Of a DNA stretch of 64,000 nucleotides, positions 56,112 through 64,000 are shown in pieces (position 1 is the stretch's first letter; each line of letters opens with the position of its first letter). A program made the translations under genes and the position numbers. The stretch is from Candidatus Moranbacteria bacterium RIFCSPHIGHO2_01_FULL_55_24 (GTDB taxonomy: Bacteria; Patescibacteria; Paceibacteria; Moranbacterales; UBA1568): assembly GCA_001786575.1 (NCBI GenBank), contig MFRW01000002.1, positions 1 through 64,000 of the forward strand. Reading direction: 5' to 3'. The notes below the pieces were generated by a model. The model did no database searches. It saw only the letters and a program-made list of their open reading frames with translations, and had not been told where the DNA came from.

Positions 56112-56594
56112 ATGGAAGAAAAAATACCAGGAGTAACGGGTAAGATGATCGAAGGGGTAGTGATAAAGAGACTTGCGAAAATTCCAGATGAGCGTGGATG
56201 CGTTTCCCATATGCTGAAGAAAGAGGATGCACATTTCAATGGCTTTGGAGAGATCTATTTTTCTAGCGTCTATCCTGGAGCGATCAAGGCTTGGCATGTT
56301 CATAAGGAAATGGAGCTGAATTACGCTGTCATATCAGGAGACATCAAATTCGCGCTCTACGATGATCGCGAGGGATCTCCGACTCGTGGTAATCTTATGG
56401 AAATTTTCATGGGAGAAAAGAATTATATCTTAGTAAAGGTTCCGGTCATGGTGTGGAACGGCTTCAAAGGTATCGGCAGTAAAGAGGCTATCGTTGCCAA
56501 TTGTACGACGTTATCCCATCGTCCCGATGAGATAGAGCGTTTAGATCCATTTTCGGATAAGATTCCGTACGACTGGGAATTAAAAAACGGGTAA
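56112..56594 (+). CDS. RmlC-like cupin sugar epimerase (AscE-like)
   Basis: A 160-aa protein of the dTDP-4-dehydrorhamnose 3,5-epimerase fold: AKIPDERGCVSHML, SSVYPGAIKAWHVHKEMELNYAVISGDIKFALYDDR (with the WHVH stretch at the RGLHYQ position), MEIFMGEKNYILVKVPVMVWNGFK (the P-x-G-x-x-H-G-F position carries WNGF). In the ascarylose pathway an RmlC-like enzyme, AscE, epimerises C5 of the CDP sugar; the gene order rfbF-rfbG-rfbH-reductase-epimerase supports that role. The catalytic His/Asp set is only partly matched, so activity is uncertain. ATG 56112 was chosen over a TTG six bases upstream. Confidence 0.78.
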   Translation: MEEKIPGVTGKMIEGVVIKRLAKIPDERGCVSHMLKKEDAHFNGFGEIYFSSVYPGAIKAWHVHKEMELNYAVISGDIKFALYDDREGSPTRGNLMEIFMGEKNYILVKVPVMVWNGFKGIGSKEAIVANCTTLSHRPDEIERLDPFSDKIPYDWELKNG

Positions 56595-56606
56595 ACGAGG
56601 AATGCT

Positions 56607-59600
56607 ATGCGGATAAGTTTGGTTATTCCGGCGTATAATCGGGAAGCGCTCATTCGGGAGGCTATCGAGAGCGCTCTGGAGCAAACTGAAAAGATAGACG
56701 AAATCATTATCATAGATAATGATTCGCTCGATGCTACCTTTCGGATTGCAGAGGAGTATGTGGCGAAATATGATCATATCAAGGCCTTTAGGAATGAGAA
56801 GAACATTGGAATGATCAACAACTGGAACCGAGGGATCCAGAAGGCCACTGGAGACTACGTGAGCGTGCTGCATTCTGACGACATCATTCCCAAGAACTGG
56901 TGCGAGACCGTGAAGTCAGCCATTCGGAGGAATGAGGGGAAAGATGTTGCTCTCTTTTTTGGTATTTATGCTTGTTTCCAGCGGAAGCAAGGGAAGATAG
57001 AAGTTGTCTCAAGGATTGAAAATTTTTCTAAAGATACTTTTTTCCCAGCCGAAGAATCAGTAAAGAGGCTCTGGGAGAATTTTTATGGGAATCCGAATTG
57101 TTCCGCGGCCATAGTTTATAAGAAGTCTCTTTTTGATGAAATTGGATATTTTAACCCGGACAAAGGCGTGGAGGCGGATCAGGATTTCCACATACGGGTT
57201 CTCAATAGGTATAATTCCTATTTCATCGACCAGGAACTTTTGTATTACAGGCGCCACGAATTTCAGGGATACGATTTCAAGCAAGAGACTGAATCGGCCG
57301 AGACGAGCCTAAAGCGTCTCCTGAATGCTGTCAGCATCCAGAAGGAGAATCTGAAAGATCCAGAGCTAGTCAAATATACCTATTGTGGCGTCCTGCTCTA
57401 CGCTCTCAAATTCTTGTTAACGCTCCATTTCAGCCAGGCGCTCCGCTTGTTCAAAATACCAGGTATTTTCAATCGGAAGACGCTTACGAATTTCCCGAGA
57501 TTTTTTTGGATGCTCGTTTCTCGAAAATATTTCAATAAATCTTTCATACTTAAATTTAGGAAAACCAGGATTTCTCTCCTTTTCTTTCTGTTTTCCTGTC
57601 TGGTTCTGCGATCTTTGATTTTTTCAAGCTACGAGGGTATTGGACATAATTGGGATTGGGGATTCCCAGCTATGCAGCCGATGTTTGAGAGGATTAACGA
57701 GCTTTCGGAGTACTCTTGGAATGGCTTTGGCTTAGGAAAAGAGCTCAATTTACAGGCTCATTTTGCGGTTAATGAGATCATCTCTTGGTCTGGGGCGATC
57801 TTAGGTACCAAATGGGCCGTAGTATTGCTTATTTTCAGTACGTTGACTATCTCCTTTTTTTCATTCAAGCCGTTACTTGATTTCCTAAGCGGACGGAAGT
57901 CCGATCTTCACTATTTACCGAGCGTCCTCTACGCTTTCTCGCCGTTTCTTTTCAATGAGATTATCGGTGGGTCTTGGTATATGTGGGTTTCATATGCTTT
58001 TGCCCCGGTTCTTTTCTTGAATCTGATCCGATATGTGCATTTTAGAAGATTGAAACATCTCACGGGATATTTATTGGCCACGGTTTTCGTGTTGATATCT
58101 CTGCAGAACTTCGTAGTCATCGAATCGATTGCGGCGGTATTTCTTCTTTTTAATATGATCCTTAACAGGGATCATTTGGAGAATGTCAAGGGTTTGGTCG
58201 CAGGCTATCTTTGGGCGCATCTCATTTTGTTTCTCGCTAGTCTTTATTGGATAGTCCCTTTCATCTACTCTCTCAAGACATTCTATCTGATGGTTACAAG
58301 CGTTTCCTTTACGGGCGGCTTCGAAGGCATCCGTGATATTACCCAGGGCGTGCTCGAGATATTTTCTTTGGCAGGATATTTGGATAGGAATATGTATTAT
58401 CATGCTATCCCTGATGGAGCCCTTCTCCTTTTCAACATTTCTGTGGCAGCGTTTTGGGTAATGCTTTCTGCGACTTTTTTTCTCAAGCGACAGGAGGAGA
58501 AACAAAAAAAGAACGTGTTGCTCTGGTTTTCCATACTGATACTCCTGATTCTCGTTATCAAAGGAGGAAATGCTCCCTTCGGAAGCCTCACAATGTTCAT
58601 CTTCCAGCATTTCCCATTGATGTCGCTATACAGAAGTCCGCAGCATCTGATGTTTGCGGCAGCCTTTCTTGTCCCGATACTCATGGCCTTGACAATCCAT
58701 TCTTTTATCCGGAGCGGATTTTCAAAAAAAACGGTAATAGTTCTTTTTCTTCTGATTATCGGCTTTTGGACAAGCGCCTGGTGGCTGAATGGTGACCTGG
58801 GCCGTGAGATATTAAGTGCCAAGAAGAAGGACCATATAGATCTCTACACCATCGCTCCGACTCTGCGAAAGATTTATGAATACAATGAGAACAGTTTTTT
58901 GGCGCATCGTATCCTCTTCCTTCCTACAGCTTTCAGTCCTGATTACTTGCCGAATGAGTATCAAAGAAAAGCCCAAGGCGGCCAGCCGGAATATTCATAT
59001 CTTAAGAACCCGACTTTTAGCGCAGAGTTCAATGCTCTCGCAGGCCTTATCGATGATAAGCTCTGCTATAACGAAGAATTCGACCTCCTGAAATACCTTT
59101 CGATTACCAACACCCGATATGTTTCGCTCCGGGAAGATATCTATCCGCACCATTCTAAATGTGGAATTTTTAAGGTTTGGGATGCGGATCATACTCGTAA
59201 GCTCATTGAAAATACAGCTGGTTTAGCGCCTGTCAACGGATTAGAGGGATTGTACTTAGTAGGGGATGAATACTTCTTGCAGCGTTTCTTCGTTCCGAAA
59301 AAAGTCGTTGTATCGGACCGTGAGGTTGAAAATATTCCCGATATCGTTTCTACGGACGACTACGAGGTTGGTACAGCGCTCTTCCTGAAGAGTCAGAATA
59401 AAGAAAGGACTGACGTGCTGGACACAGCTAGTATCGCGCGGATATCTGGCAGAGATAAGGATCCGACGTTGGAATTTAAGAAAATAAGTCCCGTGAAATA
59501 CAGGATGAGGATTCATGGCGCGAAGGGCGTGTTCCCGCTCGTTTTTAATGAGAGTTTCCATGAAGGATGGAAGCTGTATCCCGGAGAATCTGATAGTGTG

Positions 59601-60101
59601 CTGTTTTCAGCTTCTGCAGCGGGTAGGATCGGAAATTATCATGTTATTGACGGCAATGTCGAAAATCAGGCGAGTCAAGATGAATTAGAGCGATATATCC
59701 GAAGAGGATGGGTTACTGGTTTTGGAGAAACAAATAATATCAGTTTCGTCTCTAAGGATTTTCGAGGCGCTATCCAAAATAATAATTTACCCGATGGGGA
59801 TTTCTGGGAAAACTGGTTTCGGAAAGGATCTTTGAATGGCGTCTCTGGGCATCTGGTGGTGAACGGATATGCGAATGCTTGGATTATCGATCCGGAAGAA
59901 GCATGCTCTGCGAGGGCTGCTTTCTGCAAGAAGAATCAGGATGGCACATATGATTTTGAGATTGTGGCCGAATTTTGGCCCCAGAGGCTTATGTCTCTTG
60001 GCCTAGGACTCTCGGTTGCGGGATTGGCAGTATTTCTGGTATTTTTCGGTATTGTACGGATGGTAAAAGCAGCTCGGACTGGCAAGGGGGAAGCATTGTG
60101 A
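56607..60101 (+). CDS. Fusion of a GT2 glycosyltransferase and a GT-C-like giant membrane protein
   Basis: An 1164-aa protein. Residues 1-about 240 form a GT-A domain: ISLVIPAYNREALIREAI, IIIIDNDSLDAT, VSVLHSDDIIP (metal site), GVEADQDFHIRV. After a short linker come about 12 spans (about residues 325-745), with SPFLFNEIIGGSWYMW and LYWIVPFIYSL, then a soluble external region of about 380 residues and a last span (about 1130-1150). The membrane part resembles YfhO/AftD-like GT-C proteins. The two halves would work on opposite sides of the membrane. The 725-aa gene at 61180 seems a paralogue of the membrane part. Confidence 0.85.
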   Translation: MRISLVIPAYNREALIREAIESALEQTEKIDEIIIIDNDSLDATFRIAEEYVAKYDHIKAFRNEKNIGMINNWNRGIQKATGDYVSVLHSDDIIPKNWCETVKSAIRRNEGKDVALFFGIYACFQRKQGKIEVVSRIENFSKDTFFPAEESVKRLWENFYGNPNCSAAIVYKKSLFDEIGYFNPDKGVEADQDFHIRVLNRYNSYFIDQELLYYRRHEFQGYDFKQETESAETSLKRLLNAVSIQKENLKDPELVKYTYCGVLLYALKFLLTLHFSQALRLFKIPGIFNRKTLTNFPRFFWMLVSRKYFNKSFILKFRKTRISLLFFLFSCLVLRSLIFSSYEGIGHNWDWGFPAMQPMFERINELSEYSWNGFGLGKELNLQAHFAVNEIISWSGAILGTKWAVVLLIFSTLTISFFSFKPLLDFLSGRKSDLHYLPSVLYAFSPFLFNEIIGGSWYMWVSYAFAPVLFLNLIRYVHFRRLKHLTGYLLATVFVLISLQNFVVIESIAAVFLLFNMILNRDHLENVKGLVAGYLWAHLILFLASLYWIVPFIYSLKTFYLMVTSVSFTGGFEGIRDITQGVLEIFSLAGYLDRNMYYHAIPDGALLLFNISVAAFWVMLSATFFLKRQEEKQKKNVLLWFSILILLILVIKGGNAPFGSLTMFIFQHFPLMSLYRSPQHLMFAAAFLVPILMALTIHSFIRSGFSKKTVIVLFLLIIGFWTSAWWLNGDLGREILSAKKKDHIDLYTIAPTLRKIYEYNENSFLAHRILFLPTAFSPDYLPNEYQRKAQGGQPEYSYLKNPTFSAEFNALAGLIDDKLCYNEEFDLLKYLSITNTRYVSLREDIYPHHSKCGIFKVWDADHTRKLIENTAGLAPVNGLEGLYLVGDEYFLQRFFVPKKVVVSDREVENIPDIVSTDDYEVGTALFLKSQNKERTDVLDTASIARISGRDKDPTLEFKKISPVKYRMRIHGAKGVFPLVFNESFHEGWKLYPGESDSVLFSASAAGRIGNYHVIDGNVENQASQDELERYIRRGWVTGFGETNNISFVSKDFRGAIQNNNLPDGDFWENWFRKGSLNGVSGHLVVNGYANAWIIDPEEACSARAAFCKKNQDGTYDFEIVAEFWPQRLMSLGLGLSVAGLAVFLVFFGIVRMVKAARTGKGEAL

Positions 60102-60178
60102 CAAGCCCTGAAAACTTTGTTAAGATGGCATAGGAAAGGTGAAACTTCGTTCTAAGTGATTTTCGAAAGCGATGCATA

Positions 60179-61165
60179 ATGTATAATGCTTTTTTTAAAA
60201 AAAACTACCAGTACATATTTATTTTTTTTGTTTTTCTATTGGTACTTTTTAACCATTATTTTATTATTCCCAGCGAGACAGAGGAGGTAAAGAGTGAGAA
60301 GGGGATTCCTTCTGAAATTCCATTTTTGGATAATAAGGATACAGAAAAGGCGTACAAAAATATCTTGCAGTCAAAACAAGGGGATGTTTTTAGGGTAGGG
60401 TTCTTCGTAAAAGCCGATCATGATCAGGTTCTCGAGGTGTTCTTGGAGTCTGCTCTCAATGAAAAGTTGAAGGTGGGTGAAATCGCAGTCAGTGATTCTG
60501 GCGAGTGGGAATATAAAGAGCTGGTTTTTGTCACTCCTGATCGCTATGATTCTCTTGCGATAAGCCTGAAGCAAGGAGAGTTGATTTCTAGAAAATGGGA
60601 CAACAAAGTCGTATATCTTGAGTCTTTCCTCATAACTCGGATAGATATTGATAAGTCACGGATCGCGACCCTTTCTCCGACCATATCTGATGTATCAGGC
60701 ATAGAGCGTGCGAGGCTTGAGGATATCGGAGGAGCTTATCTCTATACCTACTCATACCAGAATAAAGAGATCGATTATCAGAATTTGTTTGACTCAAGCG
60801 GGACGGTCCATTTCGATGATGACGATAGAATCGTTGTCGGGGAGGGTAAGAGGAGTGAGTTTTTTACATATAAATTTGATACGTTTTATCCCTTTGAGAA
60901 GTTTGTGTTTCAGGCAGTTCAAGATGGGAAATCATCAAAAGAACTTCATCTGGAGTATTCTTTCGATAATTCCTTTTGGAGGGAGATAAGCTATGCTCAA
61001 GAAAAGGGCGATCATCAAGAATTCTTCTTAACTATCCACGGCAACCAGAAAGAGAAGACGGTCTATATTCGGACGACTTATGACGGTGATGAGAAGAAAA
61101 AGAAAACTTTTGGTCTAGCTGAATTTTCGGTAATGGCGACTATTCAGAAAGCGCCTAAAAATTAG
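60179..61165 (+). CDS. Unknown single-span protein with external domain
   Basis: A 328-aa protein with a short basic N-terminus, one span (about residues 11-29) and an external domain of about 300 residues, mostly predicted beta strands, with many Asp and Lys; no family is recognised. The first 60 codons are AT-rich. It lies between two giant GT-C-like membrane proteins and its stop overlaps a possible GTG start of the next gene, so it may be an accessory to them. No Cys-based lipid signal is seen. The 77-bp gap before it shows no clear promoter. Confidence 0.7.
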   Translation: MYNAFFKKNYQYIFIFFVFLLVLFNHYFIIPSETEEVKSEKGIPSEIPFLDNKDTEKAYKNILQSKQGDVFRVGFFVKADHDQVLEVFLESALNEKLKVGEIAVSDSGEWEYKELVFVTPDRYDSLAISLKQGELISRKWDNKVVYLESFLITRIDIDKSRIATLSPTISDVSGIERARLEDIGGAYLYTYSYQNKEIDYQNLFDSSGTVHFDDDDRIVVGEGKRSEFFTYKFDTFYPFEKFVFQAVQDGKSSKELHLEYSFDNSFWREISYAQEKGDHQEFFLTIHGNQKEKTVYIRTTYDGDEKKKKTFGLAEFSVMATIQKAPKN

Positions 61166-61179
61166 TGAGCTTACTATCT

Positions 61180-63357
61180 ATGGGATTGAAGGGCTTTTTG
61201 CAAGCGTGTAGATGGGAAATAGGAGGGCTTCTCTTGCTCCTGTTCTGCGTATGCATAAACCTTTTTCCGTCAGGCTACATCATCCTTGGCGGGGATGTGC
61301 TTCAAGCTCTCAACCTCTCGGAAAATTTCAAGTATTTCTATTACGAAGACTGGTTCCGTCAGTCTTTTCTCTTTTATGGGATTTTCTATTTTCTGGATAT
61401 GCTCGGTGTGAGCGATACGGGACAATTGTCATGGTATTTGGGAATATTTTTAGTCGGATCATATCTTTCCTTTTTGGCCTTTTGTTCGCTCTTGTTTCCA
61501 AAATCACCGAAAGTGGCCAGAGTTTTAGGGGCGTTATTCTATGCCACAAATATCTATACGCTCTATATTTTTACTGCTACTTGGGGATACATCTCCTATC
61601 AGACGCTTTATATCTTTATTCCAGCGCTGGTCGGTTTATATATAAAGGTTCTCGAAACGAAACAGCCTCTTTTCGTAGTACTTTTCTTTTTGGCGGCATT
61701 TCTCGCTTCCATAGGCTTCAGTAATCCGGCATTTGCACTGGGTCTGGGAATATTTTTCTTCATCCTCACGCTACTGCTTTTTTTCACAGGATTCATATCA
61801 TTTGACTGGCGAGCAGTCAGCAGGATAACACTCCTTATTTTAGGATCAGTATTGCTCAATGCCTATTGGATACTGCCAGTTATTCCGCAATTGCGAGGCG
61901 GTATAGAAGGCGTGTATGCATCCGAATTTGTGGATTTGAAGGAGAGGCTTGAAAAGACCTCGAATGCCATATTCGATACTATCCGGCTCATGCCGACAAG
62001 TGAGCAAAATCGTTATTATCCCTCTAATTTCCCTTACCCCAACATCTCTTGGATGGAAGATGGTATTTTGCTTCTCGCTTTCGTGCCGTTTTTCGTTGTT
62101 TTATTCGGGTTTATCTTGAGAAAGGAAAAGAGGGAATGGGTACTCTATACAATATTCTTGGCGCTCTTTACGGTCTTTGTCGCGCTGGTAGCGCGAATAC
62201 GTTTTCCATTCGATGCTATGAACAGTTTCCTTTTCCAGCTTCCCGGATTCAATACACTAAGGGGGTACGATAAGCTTGCGACTTTTACCCCGTTTCTCTT
62301 AAGCGCACTTCTCTTTCTAGCTCTTCTTTCTCTGCAGGGAAAGAGATACTATCGGACTGCGATGATCGGATTTTTCGTTGTGATAGTGGTCTTAGCTTTG
62401 CCGTTTTATGTTGGCGGAATACAGACTAAGTTGAGTTATATCCTTTCTGGCCAGAAAGAGAAAGATTTTCGGACGGCGAAGCAGAGTGCTCTTGTGAAGG
62501 TGCCGGAAGCGTACTATGACGTTAAGCCTCTTCTGCAGGAAGCTCGGGATGACAGCAAGATTGCCATGTTGCCATTCTCGCCAGGATCCAGCGTAGGAAG
62601 AGTGAATTTCCCAGCCTGGAAGGTGAATGGGCCCAATATTGTGAAGGATCTCTACGGAAAGAGGTTTATCGAACTTTATGAGTACTCTATACCTGGTTGG
62701 ATGTTCGCTCAAGATTTTGAGAACACTCGTTACGATCCGGAATGGATAGTCGACCTGTATGGGCTTCTTGGAACGAAATATATCTTCTACCACAAAGATG
62801 CTAAGAAGAAGGCTCTTGAGGAAATGGAGGATTCTCGTAGATATTTGGAAAACGTCGGCGCTTTGCGGCTGGTGCGTGATACCGAATCTTTTTACCTCTA
62901 CACTCTGGAAGAGAACCGAGTTGTTCCTTATGTCTATACATCCCCGAGCGCCCTCGTTCTTGATCCGACCCCTGAAGGGCTTTCTCGAGCAGTCAGTGAT
63001 TTTCGGAATCGAATCTCGTCCCCGGAATATCACCGCAAGAATCCGAAAGAGCTACAAGTGGAGATTCCGGATACCCTTGGAATCGGTTCGGAAATCTTTT
63101 TGAATGAAAAGTACGATCCTCTCTGGGTCGCAGAATATGTCTCTCTGCAAGGGGAACACATCAGGATAGAAAGAGATACCTCGGTAAAGTATGCGAATGC
63201 ATGGAAGACGGATCGGGTTGTGGCTGGTGAGGATATAGAAATTTATTATCTGCCGTTCAAATTTTTCCGTATCGGTCTAGTCTTATCAGGATTGACATTA
63301 TTGGTTGTCGTTTTTGGCATGGTTTGGGTGCTTCGGAAAAAGGGTGATAATGTATAA
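61180..63357 (+). CDS. Giant GT-C-like (YfhO/AftD-type) membrane protein
   Basis: A 725-aa protein with about 12 spans in the first 440 residues, then a soluble external part of about 250 residues and a final span (about 695-715). Seen: GGDVLQALNLSENFKYFYYED (first outer loop with Asp residues), LNAYWILPVIPQL, FQLPGFNTLRGYDKLATFTPFLL. The pattern (first-loop Asp, many spans, external beta region) fits polyprenyl-phosphate-sugar-dependent GT-C enzymes. It resembles the membrane half of the fusion at 56607 in order and motifs. ATG 61180 was chosen; GTG 61165, overlapping the upstream stop, is an alternative. Confidence 0.8.
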   Translation: MGLKGFLQACRWEIGGLLLLLFCVCINLFPSGYIILGGDVLQALNLSENFKYFYYEDWFRQSFLFYGIFYFLDMLGVSDTGQLSWYLGIFLVGSYLSFLAFCSLLFPKSPKVARVLGALFYATNIYTLYIFTATWGYISYQTLYIFIPALVGLYIKVLETKQPLFVVLFFLAAFLASIGFSNPAFALGLGIFFFILTLLLFFTGFISFDWRAVSRITLLILGSVLLNAYWILPVIPQLRGGIEGVYASEFVDLKERLEKTSNAIFDTIRLMPTSEQNRYYPSNFPYPNISWMEDGILLLAFVPFFVVLFGFILRKEKREWVLYTIFLALFTVFVALVARIRFPFDAMNSFLFQLPGFNTLRGYDKLATFTPFLLSALLFLALLSLQGKRYYRTAMIGFFVVIVVLALPFYVGGIQTKLSYILSGQKEKDFRTAKQSALVKVPEAYYDVKPLLQEARDDSKIAMLPFSPGSSVGRVNFPAWKVNGPNIVKDLYGKRFIELYEYSIPGWMFAQDFENTRYDPEWIVDLYGLLGTKYIFYHKDAKKKALEEMEDSRRYLENVGALRLVRDTESFYLYTLEENRVVPYVYTSPSALVLDPTPEGLSRAVSDFRNRISSPEYHRKNPKELQVEIPDTLGIGSEIFLNEKYDPLWVAEYVSLQGEHIRIERDTSVKYANAWKTDRVVAGEDIEIYYLPFKFFRIGLVLSGLTLLVVVFGMVWVLRKKGDNV

Positions 63358-63362
63358 AATAT

Positions 63363-63701
63363 ATGGCTATGAATGACGAAAAAAAGCTAGACATGAAAAA
63401 GCTTGTTTTAGAAAGAAAAGCGGATGTCATCTGTCTGTTGCTTGGAGTCGCTTTAGGCATATACTTTGACTGGAGTATCGTTGAGATTATCATTTTTCTT
63501 GTCTTTATCTGGTCGATCCTCTGGTCGATCCCGAGCCGTTTTCTCGTCGGTCCAGCGATATTCTTTCTTGCTCTTACCCCGCTACTTCTCATGCTTGATC
63601 GGAAGGAACGCGCGGAAGAATTCGCTATCTACACTTACTATTTCCTCGCTATGGCGGTAATCCGGGGAATCATAGAGGTTCGGAAGGAAAAAACGGACTA
63701 G
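63363..63701 (+). CDS. Small polytopic membrane protein, unknown
   Basis: A 112-aa protein with a charged, Lys-rich N-terminus (MNDEKKLDMKKLVLERK), then about three to four hydrophobic segments (about 22-36, 38-54, 57-78, 90-102) and a short charged end. No family is recognised. It starts 5 bp after the GT-C-like gene, so it is likely co-expressed with it. ATG 63363 or 63369 could start it. Confidence 0.75.
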   Translation: MAMNDEKKLDMKKLVLERKADVICLLLGVALGIYFDWSIVEIIIFLVFIWSILWSIPSRFLVGPAIFFLALTPLLLMLDRKERAEEFAIYTYYFLAMAVIRGIIEVRKEKTD

Positions 63702-63723
63702 TAAGGTACGAATTCGAAGAAAT

Positions 63724-63752
63724 TTGGCGAAATTGCCGATTTTCGGTATCAT
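63724..63752 (+). promoter_or_regulatory. Probable promoter of the last glycosyltransferase
   Basis: TTGGCG (63724-63729), 17 bp, TATCAT (63747-63752). Predicted start near 63759, only about 6 nt before ATG 63765, so the message would be nearly leaderless. Confidence 0.5.
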
Positions 63753-63764
63753 AGAGGCAAGAAT

Positions 63765-64000
63765 ATGGAAAATAACTTCCCGTACCTGTCGGTGGTCGTT
63801 CCCTTGTATAACGAAGAAGGGAACGTAGCAGAACTGCACCAGAGAATCCTCCAAGCTGTCCAGAAGATCGGACGGCCTTTTGAAATTATCTTCGTGGATG
63901 ACGGCTCGCGGGACAAGTCAGTAGAGATCGCCCGGACGCTTTCGCCTCTCAAGCTTATCGAATTCCGCAAGAACTTCGGCCAGACCGCCGCCTTCGATGC
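63765..64000 (+). CDS. GT2 glycosyltransferase, 3' end outside the window
   Basis: The first 78 residues of a GT-A enzyme of the GtrB/DPM1 group: LSVVVPLYNEEGNVAELHQRIL, IIFVDDGSRDKSVEIA and IEFRKNFGQTAAFDA. The last motif is typical of polyprenyl-phosphate glycosyltransferases. The pattern closely matches the gene at 31893, so the locus seems to hold two such enzymes, for different sugars. The gene is truncated by the window edge. Confidence 0.92.
   Translation, partial: MENNFPYLSVVVPLYNEEGNVAELHQRILQAVQKIGRPFEIIFVDDGSRDKSVEIARTLSPLKLIEFRKNFGQTAAFD

Noticed and set aside
1..64000. CRISPR arrays, tRNA genes, insertion sequences, integrases and prophage genes
   Set aside because: None seen: no regularly spaced repeats, no cloverleaf-type strings and no transposase or recombinase motifs on either strand. 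The 31-bp tandem repeat has no spacers.

Overview
The window reads as a chromosomal segment of a small-genome, Gram-positive-walled bacterium, most likely a member of Candidatus Patescibacteria (CPR). This is an inference from gene content: a 722-aa DUF4012 protein, a cut-down division/cell-wall cluster (mraZ-rsmH-ftsL-like-ftsI-murF only), a very large set of surface-glycan genes, short intergenic gaps, and many genes with weak or no Shine-Dalgarno sequence. No tRNA, insertion sequence, CRISPR array or phage gene was seen.

Layout. 1-343 is non-coding and carries a 31-bp tandem repeat. 344-5399 is the dcw fragment, with a sigma70-type promoter and MraZ-type boxes. 5446-11521 holds khpA, then dTDP-L-rhamnose genes (rmlC, rmlB, rmlD, rmlA) with glyA inserted, then galU. 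11550-17243 holds an unknown membrane protein, a glycosyltransferase, the DUF4012 protein and murJ. 17301-27465 is housekeeping: lepA, a hidden 45-aa minus-strand gene, trxA, a YjbQ-family gene, pcm, mltG, an unknown membrane protein, dnaJ under a CIRCE element, recJ, an RNase HI gene and an orphan HlyD-type adaptor. 27530-27903 is the RNase P RNA, placed directly in front of a polyprenyl-phosphate sugar transferase.

29396-33820 holds a YvlD-like membrane protein, a YdcF-like protein, a Wzx-like flippase, a GtrB-like glycosyltransferase and a UDP-glucuronate decarboxylase. 34586-37526 is a distinct island of four short genes (NUDIX, 2H phosphoesterase, cupin, unknown). Each appears to have its own promoter, and most have strong ribosome-binding sites and terminators. 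37599-64000 is a long glycan locus: glycosyltransferases, a ferredoxin/radical-SAM pair, gmd with a sugar C-methyltransferase and a second Gmd-like dehydrogenase, two methyltransferases (one strikingly AT-rich), a GT39-type membrane transferase, a CDP-3,6-dideoxyhexose set (rfbF, rfbG, rfbH, a reductase and an RmlC-like epimerase), and two giant membrane proteins, one fused to a GT2 domain. The last gene runs off the window.

How it fits together. Most genes serve the envelope. Nucleotide sugars are made (dTDP-rhamnose, UDP-glucose, UDP-xylose, GDP-6-deoxy sugars and a CDP-3,6-dideoxyhexose), the first sugar is loaded on a lipid carrier, chains are built by GT2/GT4 enzymes and exported by a flippase, and polyprenyl-phosphate-dependent GT-C-type enzymes probably decorate them outside the membrane. 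Expression signals are unusually readable. Consensus or extended -10 promoters (TGnTATACT type) recur, and several overlap the terminator of the preceding operon.
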